This document shows, one piece after another, positions 7,812 through 15,491 of a DNA stretch of 64,000 nt (positions are counted from its first letter, which is position 1; every line of letters begins with the position of its first letter). Source of the DNA: CAYFPX01 sp964519895 (GTDB lineage Bacteria > Myxococcota_A > UBA796 > CAJQPC01); the NCBI GenBank assembly GCA_964519895.1, contig CAZFLE010000026.1, forward strand, positions 1 through 64,000. The letters run 5' to 3'. The notes under the pieces are model-generated. The model made no database searches, was not told the origin of the DNA, and was given only the letters and a program-made list of their open reading frames with translations. Made by a program: the position numbers and the translations under genes.

Positions 7812-9845
7812 ATGTGGACGACCGCGGCTCTGACGCTGCTCCTGGCGGCGAGCGCACAGGCGGTACCGGCCACGGGCTGGATTCCCTTTGGCCCGGAGCG
7901 CGGCCACGTGGTCGACGCGGCTGTCGGCGAGCGGCGGGTGTCGGTCGCGACCCGGGTCGAGGTCCTCACCGCAGACCCGGCGTTGACGGGGTGGGAGCGG
8001 GACCCGCGCTTCCCCCCGGACACCCGCCGGCTGGTCTATGGCCCGGACGGCACCGGCTGGGCGGCGACCCCCGGTCAGCTCTGGCGGGTCAAGCGCGACG
8101 CCGAGCTGGTGGCGGCCCTGGGCGACGGCAGCCACGCCGTGGACCTGGCCGTGACCGGCGACGGCACCCTGATCGCCGCGGTGCGGGGACAGGCCCGAGG
8201 CATCTGGCGGGTGCAATGGTCCAAGGACGGCGTCGTGACCGAGCGGCTGCTCGAAGACGTGGACCCGTGGTGCGTCATCGCCCGAGGGGACCAGGTCTGG
8301 GTCGGCACCGTCGACAGCGGGCTCTGGTCCAGCGACGACGACGGCCGTGACTTCGACCGGGTGCTGGCCGGGGTCGGGGTGTCGGCCCTGGCCTGGGTCG
8401 ACGACGCGCCCTGGGCCGCGCTGACGGATGGTCGGATCGTGACCGGGGCGCGAGGCAAGGAGCTGGCGCGGTTCGAGCAGGGCTGGGCGACCTCGATGGC
8501 CCAGGCGGGGGACCGGGTGCTGGCGACCGCCGAAGGACCCGGCCACGTGCCTCCGCTGGTGACCATCCAGGACGGCCAGGTCAGCGTGCGCACCATCCCC
8601 GACCTGGAGCCTGGGACCTCCCTGGCCCGCCCTACCGGGGTCTGGGACCTGGCGGGGGACGCGGTGCTGATGGGTACCTTCCGGCTGGGGCCCCTCCAGG
8701 TGGGTGCCGAGACCATGGCCCCGGCCCGGACCGGGTTCCGCTCCGGCGTCATCGGTGGCGCTGCGGCGAGCCCGGACGGCAAGCTCCTGGCCGCCCTGAT
8801 GGGCACAGGGGTCTACGAGCGCCAGCCCGACGGCAGCTGGCGGGTCCAGAGCGGCTCCGGAGGGCCGGTCACGGACGCCGTCAATGTCGAGGACCTGGTC
8901 ACCGGCACCGCCGTCCTGGACTTCGAGGGGGTCGCCTGGCGGGGGCAGAGCGGCCGGTGGTCCCGCCTCAAGGGGGTCGAGGTTTCCCACACCGGGCGGC
9001 GCAATGCGCTGGTCGACGTCGCGGTGGACGGCGGTGGCGTGTGGTGGGCCGTCGACGTCAAGGGTGCCCTGTACCAGGCCACGAGCTCGGGCTGGAAGCC
9101 GTGCAAGGCCCCCAAGCTCACGCGCCTGGATGGCCACGGGGCGTCCATGGTGGCCGCGGGCACCCAGTCCTACCTGCACCCGGTGGACTGTGCCGTGTCG
9201 CCAGAGCCCGCCCTGGCCCAGGTGCGGGTCAGTCCCCCGGACAGCCGTGTGGTTGGCCCTTGGCTGGCGGCGCCCGGGCAGCTCATTCGGGACGGCGTCC
9301 GGGTCGCGACCCTGCCCGCAGCCCCGGTCCTGGCCGTGGCCGCCCGGGGTGACGAGCTCCTGGTGGCGTCTGCGGATGGCACTTTGACCCAGTGCACGGT
9401 GTCGGGCTGTAAGGCCGCCGGACCGCCCACCCGAGAGCCCGTCGCCGCCGTCGGCTGGCTCCCCGACGGTCGGATCTGGCTGGCCGAGGCCCGGGGCACC
9501 CTTCTGGTCTCCGGCGGGGACCAGGTCCCGGAGCCGCGGTCCGCCGTGGCCCTGCACGATCGCCCCCAGGTCGAGATCCAGGCGTTGGAGACGGCCCCCT
9601 GGAGCCGCGAAGGCGTCGCCGGCAACGCCGCCAGCCAGGGCGGAGGCGTGCTGCCGTCCCATGTGAAGGAGGTCGCCGGTCCCGGTCAGCGAGCGCCGGT
9701 TGAGGCCCCGAGCTGGCAGCAGACCGAGGCGCCTGTGGTGCCCCGGGCCGCCGACGCGCCCTCCCGACCCACCTGGCCCTGGCTGATGGGGCTGGGCGTC
9801 GTGGCCCTGGCCGTCGGCTTCAGCGTCCGTCGCTCTCAGCGATGA
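7812..9845 (+). CDS. secreted beta-propeller-like protein with C-terminal membrane anchor
   Basis: A 677-residue exported protein with a signal peptide (ending ASAQA) and repeated short strands of the form W..-DG-.. and L.A...G..V, the texture of a WD40/YVTN/sialidase-type beta-propeller. A Pro-rich linker (about 610-650) precedes a C-terminal helix (WPWLMGLGVVALAVGF) and the basic tail VRRSQR. This could be an anchor, though no MYXO-CTERM cysteine is present. No catalytic motif is seen. It is divergent from the acyltransferase operon. Propeller assignment is inference from repeat texture. Confidence 0.65.
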   Translation: MWTTAALTLLLAASAQAVPATGWIPFGPERGHVVDAAVGERRVSVATRVEVLTADPALTGWERDPRFPPDTRRLVYGPDGTGWAATPGQLWRVKRDAELVAALGDGSHAVDLAVTGDGTLIAAVRGQARGIWRVQWSKDGVVTERLLEDVDPWCVIARGDQVWVGTVDSGLWSSDDDGRDFDRVLAGVGVSALAWVDDAPWAALTDGRIVTGARGKELARFEQGWATSMAQAGDRVLATAEGPGHVPPLVTIQDGQVSVRTIPDLEPGTSLARPTGVWDLAGDAVLMGTFRLGPLQVGAETMAPARTGFRSGVIGGAAASPDGKLLAALMGTGVYERQPDGSWRVQSGSGGPVTDAVNVEDLVTGTAVLDFEGVAWRGQSGRWSRLKGVEVSHTGRRNALVDVAVDGGGVWWAVDVKGALYQATSSGWKPCKAPKLTRLDGHGASMVAAGTQSYLHPVDCAVSPEPALAQVRVSPPDSRVVGPWLAAPGQLIRDGVRVATLPAAPVLAVAARGDELLVASADGTLTQCTVSGCKAAGPPTREPVAAVGWLPDGRIWLAEARGTLLVSGGDQVPEPRSAVALHDRPQVEIQALETAPWSREGVAGNAASQGGGVLPSHVKEVAGPGQRAPVEAPSWQQTEAPVVPRAADAPSRPTWPWLMGLGVVALAVGFSVRRSQR

Positions 9846-9909
9846 TCAGGACCACCAGGCTCAGGACCCCCAGCAGCGTGGCCGCGCCGAGCAACATCGC
9901 GAGGGCCAC
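9820..9909 (-). CDS. possible 29-residue single-helix membrane peptide
   Basis: A 29-codon ORF starting GTG with CAGGAG five nt upstream. It encodes an almost uninterrupted hydrophobic helix (VALAMLLGAATLLGVLSLVV) ending ESDGR. Its 3' end overlaps the tail of the propeller gene on the other strand by 26 nt. The good ribosome site and clean transmembrane profile support it; the small size and lack of a recognised family keep confidence low. Confidence 0.35.
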   Translation of the reverse strand: MALAMLLGAATLLGVLSLVVLIIAESDGR

Positions 9910-9971
9910 GGCATCTCCTGGCTGAAGGTCTGCTGTCCGCCCTGCGTAGCATAGGCCAGCTGGGAGTCCGA

Positions 9972-10724
9972 ATGCTGCTGACCCTGCCCCTGTTCGTCCA
10001 CCTGGTGCCGGCGGGCTTCGCCGCCGACCAGGACCACGTCGCCCTGGACAAGCTCCTGCAGGCCCATGTGCGACCCGGCGGTGTCGACTACGAGGGGTTG
10101 GCCGGACAGGGGGCCGTGCTGGACGCCTACGTCGCCGATCTGGCCGATGCGCCGGTGGCGGCGATGGGCCGCGACCAGAAGCTGGCGTTCTGGATCAACG
10201 CCTACAACGCCCTCACCCTCGACCTCATCGTCGACAGCCTGCCTCTGGCCAGCATCATGGACCTGGACGGCGGCAAGGTCTGGGACACCCGCACCTGGAC
10301 CGTGGCCGGGCGCAAGGTCACCCTGAACCAGATCGAGCACAAGATCCTGCGCCCGATGGGCGAACCCCGCATCCACGCCGCCATCAACTGCGCGTCCAAG
10401 GGCTGTCCGCCGCTGGCCGGGCGGGCCTTCACCGCCGCGGACCTGGGCAGCCAGCTCGACCGCGCCGTGTCGGCCTGGGCCCAGGGCAACGGCGTTGTCG
10501 TGGGCGACGGCAAGGTGGGCCTGAACAGCATCTTCGACTGGTTCGGCGACGACTTCACCGCCTGGGGACCGAGTCACTTCGACATCCCCGGGGTGGCCGG
10601 CAAGCACGAGGCGGCGCTCAACTTCCTGGTGCCCTACCTGCCGGCCGCGACCCAGCAGCAGCTCAAGGCCGGCGGCTACGCGACCTACTGGACGACCTAC
10701 GACTGGACCCTGAACCGGCGCTGA
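9972..10724 (+). CDS. DUF547 domain protein, exported
   Basis: A 250-residue protein with a signal peptide (LLTLPLFVHLVPAGFA) and a DUF547 domain. Blocks seen are the early VDYEGL, KLAFWINAYNALTLDLIV, HKILRPMGEPRIHAAINCASKGCPPL and the C-terminal FLVPYLP. The conserved Asn/Cys/His positions (NAYN, HAAINCAS) are intact, as in cysteine-peptidase-like relatives, but activity is not established for this family. GGGAG precedes the ATG by about 5 nt. Confidence 0.85.
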   Translation: MLLTLPLFVHLVPAGFAADQDHVALDKLLQAHVRPGGVDYEGLAGQGAVLDAYVADLADAPVAAMGRDQKLAFWINAYNALTLDLIVDSLPLASIMDLDGGKVWDTRTWTVAGRKVTLNQIEHKILRPMGEPRIHAAINCASKGCPPLAGRAFTAADLGSQLDRAVSAWAQGNGVVVGDGKVGLNSIFDWFGDDFTAWGPSHFDIPGVAGKHEAALNFLVPYLPAATQQQLKAGGYATYWTTYDWTLNRR

Positions 10725-10733
10725 GGCGCGGCT

Positions 10734-12317
10734 TCAGCCCTCGAGCTCCACGCTGAGCTCCTCGAGCTCGCCCTCGTCGACCCAGTGGGTGCCCGGCACG
10801 GTGAGCCGGGGGTCGAAGTCCCGGGTCTCCTGGACCTGGCTGCGCGAGAAGGTCAGGGCCCGCACCAGCTCGAGGCCCCCGGGGCCGCCGCCCGCAGAGC
10901 GCCCCAGACCGGTGCTGGGCAGCCGCAGGGTGGCCCCGACCGTGCTCCGATTGACGTTGACGGCGCCGGTCTTGAGGCCGTGCATCGCGCTCTGTAGGTC
11001 CAGGCCCTGGCGGGTGGTGAACAGGGAACAGACCAGCCGATAGACCGCCCGGTTGTGCAGCGCCACGGCGGCCGCCAGGTCGGACACCCGGTACACGAGC
11101 AGGTTGGGGCCCGGGGGCTCTTCGTTCAGGAAGGGGTGGCCGGCGTCGTGGTCCACGGCGTGGATGCCGGGGCTCACGTAGAACCCCCGATGGGTGCGCG
11201 CGTTCAGCGCCTTGCCCTTGAGGAGGGGCTTGTGGCCGCGGGCGGCCAGGGCGCGGTTGTACTTGCGGAAGCGGGTCCGCAGGTTCTCGGAGATCAGCGG
11301 CCCCATGAAGACGTTGTCGCGGAAGCCGTAGCCGATCTCGAGCCGCCCGGTGCGCACCACCAGCTCGGCCACGAAGCGGTCGTAGATCCCGTCCTCGACC
11401 AGCACCCGAGCTGTGCTGTTGTGGCGCTGGCCGGCGGTCAGGAAGGCGCCGACCATGACCTCGTAAACCGCCTGGTCCAGGTCCGCGTCGGCCAGCACGA
11501 TGGCGACGCCCTTGCCCCCGGTCTCGTAGACCACCGGGAGCTCCGGACGCTCGAAGACCGCTCGGCGAACCGCCATGGCCGTCTTGAAGGAGCAGGTGGC
11601 CAGCAGGGCGGAGACCCCGGGGTGGGTGATGAGCTTCTGGCCGACCACCGAGCCGCTGCCCTGCACCATGTTCACGACGCCGCGGGGCGCCCGCACCCGG
11701 TCCCAGATCTCGGCGACGGCCTGGCCCACCGCCGGGGTGAATTTGGAGGGCTTGTAGACCACCGAGTTGCCCGCCAGGACGGCTGCGGCGGTCCGCGTCG
11801 CGGCGACCCGGAAGGGGTAGGTGTAGGGGCACAGGACGGCGACGACGCCCCGGGGCACGAAGTCCGAGCGGGCCCCGGTGTCGGCCAGCGTGCGGGGCGC
11901 CAGCAGTCCCAGGCCCTCGTCCAGGTACAGGTCGATGTCCCGGACCGCCCCGACGATCTCCTGGCGTGCCTCCCACAGGGGCTTGCCGGTCTCGCGGCTG
12001 AGCAGCCGGCTGACCGGCTCTTGGTAGGCGTAGACCTGTTCGCGAAACGCCCGCACCAGGGCCGCGCGGTCGTTGAGTCCCTGTCCGCGGAGCTCCTCGA
12101 AGCCGCGCTCGGCGTGAGAAATGGCGTCTCCGACCGCGGCCTCGGAGAACGGGAAGCGCCCCAGGATGTCGGTCCGGTCCCCCGGGTTGACGCAGTTGAT
12201 GTAGCCGTCCACGGACTCGGGCTTGATGAAGGACCCGTGGATGTAGTTGCCCTTGCGGACAAGACGATCCCGAAGGTCGTCCATCGCGTCGTCTGCTTCG
12301 GGACCGCCTGGCTGCAT
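10734..12317 (-). CDS. aldehyde dehydrogenase superfamily protein lacking the catalytic Cys
   Basis: A 527-residue ALDH-fold protein resembling the succinylglutamate/succinate semialdehyde dehydrogenase branch. NAD-binding elements are visible (GVVAVLCPYTYPFRV, AVLAGNSVVYKPS), and the general base Glu is in YETGGK (about residue 265). Thirty-four residues later, where the nucleophile Cys belongs, the sequence reads AGQRHNSTAR with His299. The 34-residue spacing equals that of canonical E268-C302, so alignment slippage is unlikely. The protein may be a non-catalytic NAD binder or catalyse altered chemistry. The ATG at 12317 has GGGGAG 9 nt upstream. It is divergent from the cystathionine beta-synthase gene. 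Confidence 0.85.
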   Translation of the reverse strand: MQPGGPEADDAMDDLRDRLVRKGNYIHGSFIKPESVDGYINCVNPGDRTDILGRFPFSEAAVGDAISHAERGFEELRGQGLNDRAALVRAFREQVYAYQEPVSRLLSRETGKPLWEARQEIVGAVRDIDLYLDEGLGLLAPRTLADTGARSDFVPRGVVAVLCPYTYPFRVAATRTAAAVLAGNSVVYKPSKFTPAVGQAVAEIWDRVRAPRGVVNMVQGSGSVVGQKLITHPGVSALLATCSFKTAMAVRRAVFERPELPVVYETGGKGVAIVLADADLDQAVYEVMVGAFLTAGQRHNSTARVLVEDGIYDRFVAELVVRTGRLEIGYGFRDNVFMGPLISENLRTRFRKYNRALAARGHKPLLKGKALNARTHRGFYVSPGIHAVDHDAGHPFLNEEPPGPNLLVYRVSDLAAAVALHNRAVYRLVCSLFTTRQGLDLQSAMHGLKTGAVNVNRSTVGATLRLPSTGLGRSAGGGPGGLELVRALTFSRSQVQETRDFDPRLTVPGTHWVDEGELEELSVELEG

Positions 12318-12348
12318 CGTGCTCGGCTCCCCGCCGTTGCCGGCGCGG

Positions 12349-12354
12349 ATTATA
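12349..12354 (-). promoter_or_regulatory. candidate -10 box for the ALDH-like gene
   Basis: A perfect TATAAT on the minus strand stands out in this very GC-rich divergent region, 32 bp upstream of the 12317 start. The matching -35 (CCGACC, 12377-12372, 17-bp spacer) is weak. The box lies in the leader of the divergent CBS gene. Confidence 0.45.
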
Positions 12355-12379
12355 GCCAACCGCCACTCTGGAGGTCGGT

Positions 12380-13777
12380 GTGCGCAACGTCCACGACAAC
12401 ATCCTGTCCGTCGTCGGCGACACCCCGGTGGTCCGCCTGGAGCGACTGGCGGGGGATCTACAGGCCAACGTCATGGCCAAGCTCGAGATGCTCAACCCGG
12501 GCGGCTCGGTCAAGGACCGCATCGCGCTCCAGATCATCGCCGACGCCGAAGAAGCCGGGGAGCTGAAGCCCGGTGCGACCATCGTCGAGGGCACGTCGGG
12601 CAACACCGGTGCCGGGCTGGCGATGGTCGGCGCCATCAAGGGCTACCGGACGGCCTTCGTCATGCCCGACAAGCAGTCCGAAGAGAAGCGCGCCTCGCTG
12701 CGGGCCTATGGCGCCCGCGTGGTCATCACGCCCACCGCCGTCGAGCCCGAAGACCCGCGCAGCTACTACTCGGTCAGCACGCGCCTGGGCAACGAGGCCG
12801 GCGCCTACTTCGCGAACCAGTACCACAACCCGTCGAACCCAGCGGCCCACTACAACATGACCGGCCCCGAGATCTGGGCCCAGCTGGACGGCCAGATCGA
12901 CGTCTTCATCGCCGGGCTGGGCACCGGCGGCACCATCACCGGCATCGGCAAGTACCTCAAGGAACAGAACCCAGACGTCAAGATCGTCGGCATCGATCCG
13001 GTCGGGTCGCTCTACTACGACTACTTCCACACCGGCCAGATGACCGATCCGTACACCTACCTGGTCGAGGGCATCGGCGAGGACTTCATGCCCAGCACCA
13101 TCGACTGGCAGTACATCGACGACGTGGTCCGGGTGAACGACGCCGAGTGCTTCCACATGACCCGCCGCATCGTGCGCGAGGAGGGCATCTTTGCCGGGGG
13201 CTCCAGCGGCGCCGCCGTGGCCGGCGCGCTCAAGTGGGTGCGCAACAACGACGCCGAGGGGCTCAACGTCCTGATCCTGCTGCCCGACTCCGGGGCTCGC
13301 TACCTGTCCAAGATCTTCAACGACAAGTGGATGGAGGAGAACGGCTTCCTGGATCCGAGCGCCAGCTTCGGCACGGTCAAGGACCTCATGAAGCGGCGGT
13401 CCGGCGACCGGACCCTGGTCGCGGCCAACCCCAACGACACGGTCTCGGTGGTTGTTGGCGAGATGAAGCTGCACGGCATTAGCCAGGTCCCCGTCATCGA
13501 GGACGGCAAGCTGCTCGGGGTGGTCACCGAGACCGCTCTGCTGGAGCAGGCCCTGCGCGGGGGCCGGTCCGACAAGCGGGTCCGCGAGCTGGTGCACGCC
13601 AACTACACCACGGTGGACCCCACCACGGAGGTCTCGGTCCTGGTCGAGCTCTTCAAGCGCGCCAAGGTCGCCTTCGTGCTCCAGGACGGCCGTGTGCTGG
13701 ACATCATCACGCGGATCGATCTGATCGACTACATCGGCTCCATCACCACGGTGGTGGCCGAAGGTGCCGCGTCGTGA
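12380..13777 (+). CDS. cbs: cystathionine beta-synthase
   Basis: A 465-residue PLP enzyme of fold type II joining homocysteine and serine to cystathionine. The PLP lysine is K45 in NPGGSVKDR, the phosphate loop GTSGNTGAG, and the glycine loop GLGTGGTITG. A C-terminal pair of CBS domains (about 340-460; HGISQVPVIEDGKLLGVVTE) is the usual regulatory module. There is no N-terminal haem domain. The GTG start is in a divergent leader. The stop overlaps the GTG of the next transsulfuration gene (GTGA), so the two form a translationally coupled pair converting homocysteine toward cysteine. Confidence 0.93.
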   Translation: MRNVHDNILSVVGDTPVVRLERLAGDLQANVMAKLEMLNPGGSVKDRIALQIIADAEEAGELKPGATIVEGTSGNTGAGLAMVGAIKGYRTAFVMPDKQSEEKRASLRAYGARVVITPTAVEPEDPRSYYSVSTRLGNEAGAYFANQYHNPSNPAAHYNMTGPEIWAQLDGQIDVFIAGLGTGGTITGIGKYLKEQNPDVKIVGIDPVGSLYYDYFHTGQMTDPYTYLVEGIGEDFMPSTIDWQYIDDVVRVNDAECFHMTRRIVREEGIFAGGSSGAAVAGALKWVRNNDAEGLNVLILLPDSGARYLSKIFNDKWMEENGFLDPSASFGTVKDLMKRRSGDRTLVAANPNDTVSVVVGEMKLHGISQVPVIEDGKLLGVVTETALLEQALRGGRSDKRVRELVHANYTTVDPTTEVSVLVELFKRAKVAFVLQDGRVLDIITRIDLIDYIGSITTVVAEGAAS

Positions 13778-14946
13778 GCGACGACAAGCTCCGGCTGGAG
13801 ACTCTGGCCATCCACGGGGGCCAGTCCCCCGAGCCGGTCACCGGCGCGGTCATGGTCCCGGTGTTCCAGACCAGCACCTATGCCCAGCCCCAGGTCGGCG
13901 AGCACACCGGCTATGAGTACAGCCGCTCTCAGAACCCCACCCGCGAGGCCCTGGAGCGGGCCGTGGCCTGTCTGGAGGGCGGTGTCGGAGGCATCGCCTT
14001 CGGCTCGGGCTCGGCAGCGACCGCCGCGGTGCAGCACCTCCTCAGCGCCGGCGACCGGGTCGTCTGCGGCGACGACGTCTACGGCGGTACCTGGCGCCAG
14101 TTCACCCAGGTCTTCGCCCGCCAGGGCATCGACTACACCTTCGTGGACTTCACCCGAGTCTCGCCGGTCGACGCCATCCCGGAAGGCACCGCCCTGGTGT
14201 GGCTGGAGTCTCCGACCAACCCGCTGCTCAAGGTCGCGGACATCGCCGCCCTGGCCGCGCGGGCTCACGCCGTCGGCGCCCTGGTGGTCGTCGACAACAC
14301 CTTCGCCACGCCCATCTTCCAGCGCCCGCTGGCCCTCGGCGCCGACCTGGTGGTGCACTCGACCACCAAGTACATCAACGGGCACAGCGACGTGGTCGGG
14401 GGCATCGTGGTCGCGGCCACCGCAGAGCTCGGCGAGCGGCTGCACTTCCTCCAGAACAGCACCGGCGCCGTGCCGGGCATCTGGGACTGCTGGCTCACCC
14501 TGCGTGGCATCAAGACCCTGGCCGTGCGCATGGCCCGCCACCAGGACAACGCCCTTGCCATCGTGCCCTGGCTCAAGTCTCGCCCCGAGGTCAGCCGGGT
14601 CTTCTACCCCCTGGATCCGGACCACCCGGACCACGACACGGCCACCCGCCAGATGAGCGGCTTCGGCGGCATGATCAGCGTCGAGCTGGCCACCGACCTG
14701 GACGGCGCCCGGGCCTTCTGCGCCGCGACCCGGGTCTTCACCCTGGCCGAGAGCCTGGGGGGTGTCGAGTCGCTGATCGAGCTGCCCGCCGCCATGACCC
14801 ACGCGTCGGTCCCCCCAGACGTGCGCCAGGAGATCGGCATCGCCGATGGCCTGGTCCGGCTGTCCGTGGGCATCGAGCACCACGACGACCTCATCGCCGA
14901 CCTGGCCCAGGCGCTGGACGTGGCCTTTGGCCGGGCGGCGGGCTGA
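13774..14946 (+). CDS. cystathionine gamma-synthase / gamma-lyase family PLP enzyme
   Basis: A 390-residue Cys/Met-metabolism PLP enzyme. Blocks seen are TSTYAQP, YEYSRSQNPTREALE, FGSGSAAT, ESPTNPLLKVADI, VVDNTFATP and the PLP lysine K199 in HSTTKYINGHSDVVGG. The C-terminal SLGGVESLIELPAAMTH and GLVRLSVGIE match lyases and synthases alike. Pairing with cystathionine beta-synthase favours gamma-lyase (cystathionine to cysteine, 2-oxobutyrate and ammonia). Gamma-synthase activity cannot be excluded from sequence. The GTG start overlaps the cbs stop, and its own stop overlaps the lipoprotein start. Confidence 0.9.
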   Translation: MSDDKLRLETLAIHGGQSPEPVTGAVMVPVFQTSTYAQPQVGEHTGYEYSRSQNPTREALERAVACLEGGVGGIAFGSGSAATAAVQHLLSAGDRVVCGDDVYGGTWRQFTQVFARQGIDYTFVDFTRVSPVDAIPEGTALVWLESPTNPLLKVADIAALAARAHAVGALVVVDNTFATPIFQRPLALGADLVVHSTTKYINGHSDVVGGIVVAATAELGERLHFLQNSTGAVPGIWDCWLTLRGIKTLAVRMARHQDNALAIVPWLKSRPEVSRVFYPLDPDHPDHDTATRQMSGFGGMISVELATDLDGARAFCAATRVFTLAESLGGVESLIELPAAMTHASVPPDVRQEIGIADGLVRLSVGIEHHDDLIADLAQALDVAFGRAAG

Positions 14947-15323
14947 TGCTCGGGCTGTCCCTGGGCCTGCTGCTGGGTTGCGAGCCCGAGGTCGTCGACA
15001 CCCGGGACTGCGACACCCGCAGCGTGTTCTACGTGGATGCCGACGGCGACGGCTTTGGCGACCCGCTGCAGGTGGTGCTCGCCTGTGAGGCCCGGGATGG
15101 ACTGGCGGCCAACCCCGACGACTGCGACGACACCGACGGCGCGGTCACCACGGGCTGTGACACGGACACCGACACCGGTGGCAGCACCAGCGGGACCCAG
15201 GACACCGACACCGGCGACACGGACACGGACACGGGGGACACCGCCACAAGTGATCCCAGCACCGGGGGCGACTCGGGGGACTCCGGCGACGGCACCACCA
15301 GCACGACCGCTGGCGCCAACTAG
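14946..15323 (+). CDS. lipoprotein with Asp-rich metal-binding repeat and DT-rich tail
   Basis: A 125-residue lipoprotein. A short signal ends in a lipobox (GLLLGC, Cys about 12). One DADGDGFGDP loop of EF-hand/MopE type follows, then a DDCDDTDGA stretch, and the last 60 residues are almost only Asp, Thr, Gly and Ser. The ATG overlaps the preceding enzyme's TGA. The acidic tail probably binds divalent cations or acts as a surface spacer; no enzymatic domain is present. Confidence 0.75.
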   Translation: MLGLSLGLLLGCEPEVVDTRDCDTRSVFYVDADGDGFGDPLQVVLACEARDGLAANPDDCDDTDGAVTTGCDTDTDTGGSTSGTQDTDTGDTDTDTGDTATSDPSTGGDSGDSGDGTTSTTAGAN

Positions 15324-15491
15324 ATGACCTCGGCACGGATTCCAACGCGGTCTCACTTGCCCTGGCCGCGCCTGTCGCGCCGCGACCTCCTCGACGTGAC
15401 CCGTCACGCCTTCGTCGGCCGCAGCCCGACAGCCGCGGCCATTGCTGCGCGATACCGCGTCGTCACTCGCGCCGAGGTCAACTAGATGACC
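15317..15491. repeat. 13-bp direct repeats bounding a 53-codon ORF
   Basis: CAACTAGATGACC occurs at 15317-15329 and again at 15479-15491, exactly 162 bp apart. Each copy contains a stop (TAG) fused to a start (ATG). The interval equals the length of the intervening ORF, so the repeat may mark an insertion or duplication between the lipoprotein and plsB. Confidence 0.6.
15324..15485 (+). CDS. possible 53-residue basic protein upstream of plsB
   Basis: A 53-codon ORF that starts immediately after the lipoprotein stop (TAGATG) and ends immediately before the plsB start (TAGATG). The product is Arg-rich (LPWPRLSRRDLLDV, then SPTAAAIAARY) with no membrane helix. No Shine-Dalgarno is evident, so expression would depend on coupling. 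The exact fit between two genes and the flanking 13-bp repeat argue for a real gene. The family is unknown. Confidence 0.45.
   Translation: MTSARIPTRSHLPWPRLSRRDLLDVTRHAFVGRSPTAAAIAARYRVVTRAEVN

Noticed and set aside
7638..9662. Long minus-strand ORF opposite the propeller gene
   Set aside because: Low-complexity Gly/Arg/His-rich translation typical of antisense frames in high-GC DNA. The plus frame has signal peptide, anchor and coherent composition.
15100..15320. GACAC/GACGG-rich DNA repeat
   Set aside because: It is the in-frame codon pattern of the Asp/Thr/Gly-rich lipoprotein tail, not an independent repeat element.
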